This document shows, one piece after another, positions 48,027 to 48,227 of a stretch of 48,227 bases of DNA (positions are counted from its first letter, which is position 1; each line of letters starts with the position of its first letter). The notes beneath the pieces were generated by a model that worked only from the letters and a program-made list of their open reading frames with translations, did no database searches and was not told where the DNA came from. Made by a program: the position numbers and the translations under genes. This DNA comes from a virus: positions 1 to 48,227 of the IMG/VR virus record IMGVR_UViG_3300025085_000041. The stretch is one strand, 5' to 3'.

Positions 48027-48227
48027 TAAAAGTTTATGTTATATTCTAAAGATATAGGCATTGTACACTTAAATTCTTTCCAAAGCAAAACCTCATCTTT
48101 TTTCATAATCCAGATTTTATAAGACTTAGCTTGAATGTCATGTTGTATAAGATGTATTCCGTAGCTTCCACCTAAAACATCTTGACCGACTATATAATGC
48201 ATAGCGCCAGACTTATAATCTGCTCCG
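48026..48227 (-). CDS. C-terminal part of a small protein, cut by the right edge
   Basis: The visible 66 codons encode GADYKSGAMHYIVGQDVLGG near the edge, then a helix/strand part (IHLIQHDIQAKSYKIWIM) ending LEYNINF. The TAA stop overlaps the next ATG by one base. The family is not recognised. If the window's ends join, the ATG at bases 1-3 lies almost immediately upstream but is out of frame by two bases, so either a few bases are missing at the junction or the ends do not join. Confidence 0.55.
   Translation of the reverse strand, partial: GADYKSGAMHYIVGQDVLGGSYGIHLIQHDIQAKSYKIWIMKKDEVLLWKEFKCTMPISLEYNINF

Noticed and set aside
1-48227. Alternative genetic code, as in some crAss-like phages
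   Set aside because: Genes end with TAA, TAG and TGA alike, and no long protein is interrupted by one of these codons, so the standard bacterial code fits.

Overview
The window looks like most or all of the genome of a tailed, podovirus-type phage that infects a member of the Bacteroidota, probably a marine flavobacterium. Four things point there. The DNA is very AT-rich. Intergenic regions carry the Bacteroidota promoter box TAnnTTTG, twice with a TTG exactly 20 nt upstream. The replication protein has a VirE/BT4734-type primase domain typical of Bacteroidota elements. The virion genes resemble those of crAss-like and other Bacteroidota podoviruses. I see no integrase, tRNA, rRNA, CRISPR array or insertion sequence. 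Family names come from motifs read by eye; no database search was possible.

Left end (1-3.4 kb): a lysine-rich histone-like protein (minus strand) reads off the left edge. A small winged-helix-like gene is on the plus strand. A phage chaperonin pair, groEL then groES, is on the minus strand with its own promoter, followed by a 70-residue orphan gene. Next comes a 560-base noncoding region with a 67% GC island and the promoter of the rightward module.

Plus-strand module (3.9-18.5 kb): a tightly packed run of small, mostly acidic unknown genes (3.9-10.1 kb), probably for host takeover. The first members are separated by four copies of a structured RNA hairpin whose stem shows compensatory changes. 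Next is a recombination and replication block: DUF3310-like protein, two DnaA-domain-IV-like proteins, a DUF1071-type annealing protein, a PD-(D/E)XK exonuclease, an SSB-like protein with an acidic tip, a terminator, a primase/SF3 helicase, an SF2 helicase and a VRR-NUC nuclease. No DNA polymerase, RNA polymerase or lysis enzyme is recognisable.

Minus-strand module (18.5 kb to the right edge, read right to left): a GroES-like protein, a 2OG-Fe(II) oxygenase and a SET-domain methyltransferase, then small and large terminase, portal, scaffold, major capsid protein, ring and tail proteins, a giant nozzle/adhesin protein, and an ejection cassette whose order resembles T7 gp13-14-15-16 and ends in a 2309-residue protein. 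Internal terminators and TAnnTTTG boxes divide the capsid region into separately expressed units.

The two edges may join. A gene appears to start at base 3 heading left, and the C-terminal part of a small gene enters from the right edge. If the genome is circular or circularly permuted, the lysine-rich protein is the first gene of the same operon as the SET and oxygenase genes. That possible phage protein-modification system, the covarying hairpins, and the two GroES-like proteins are the most interesting observations.
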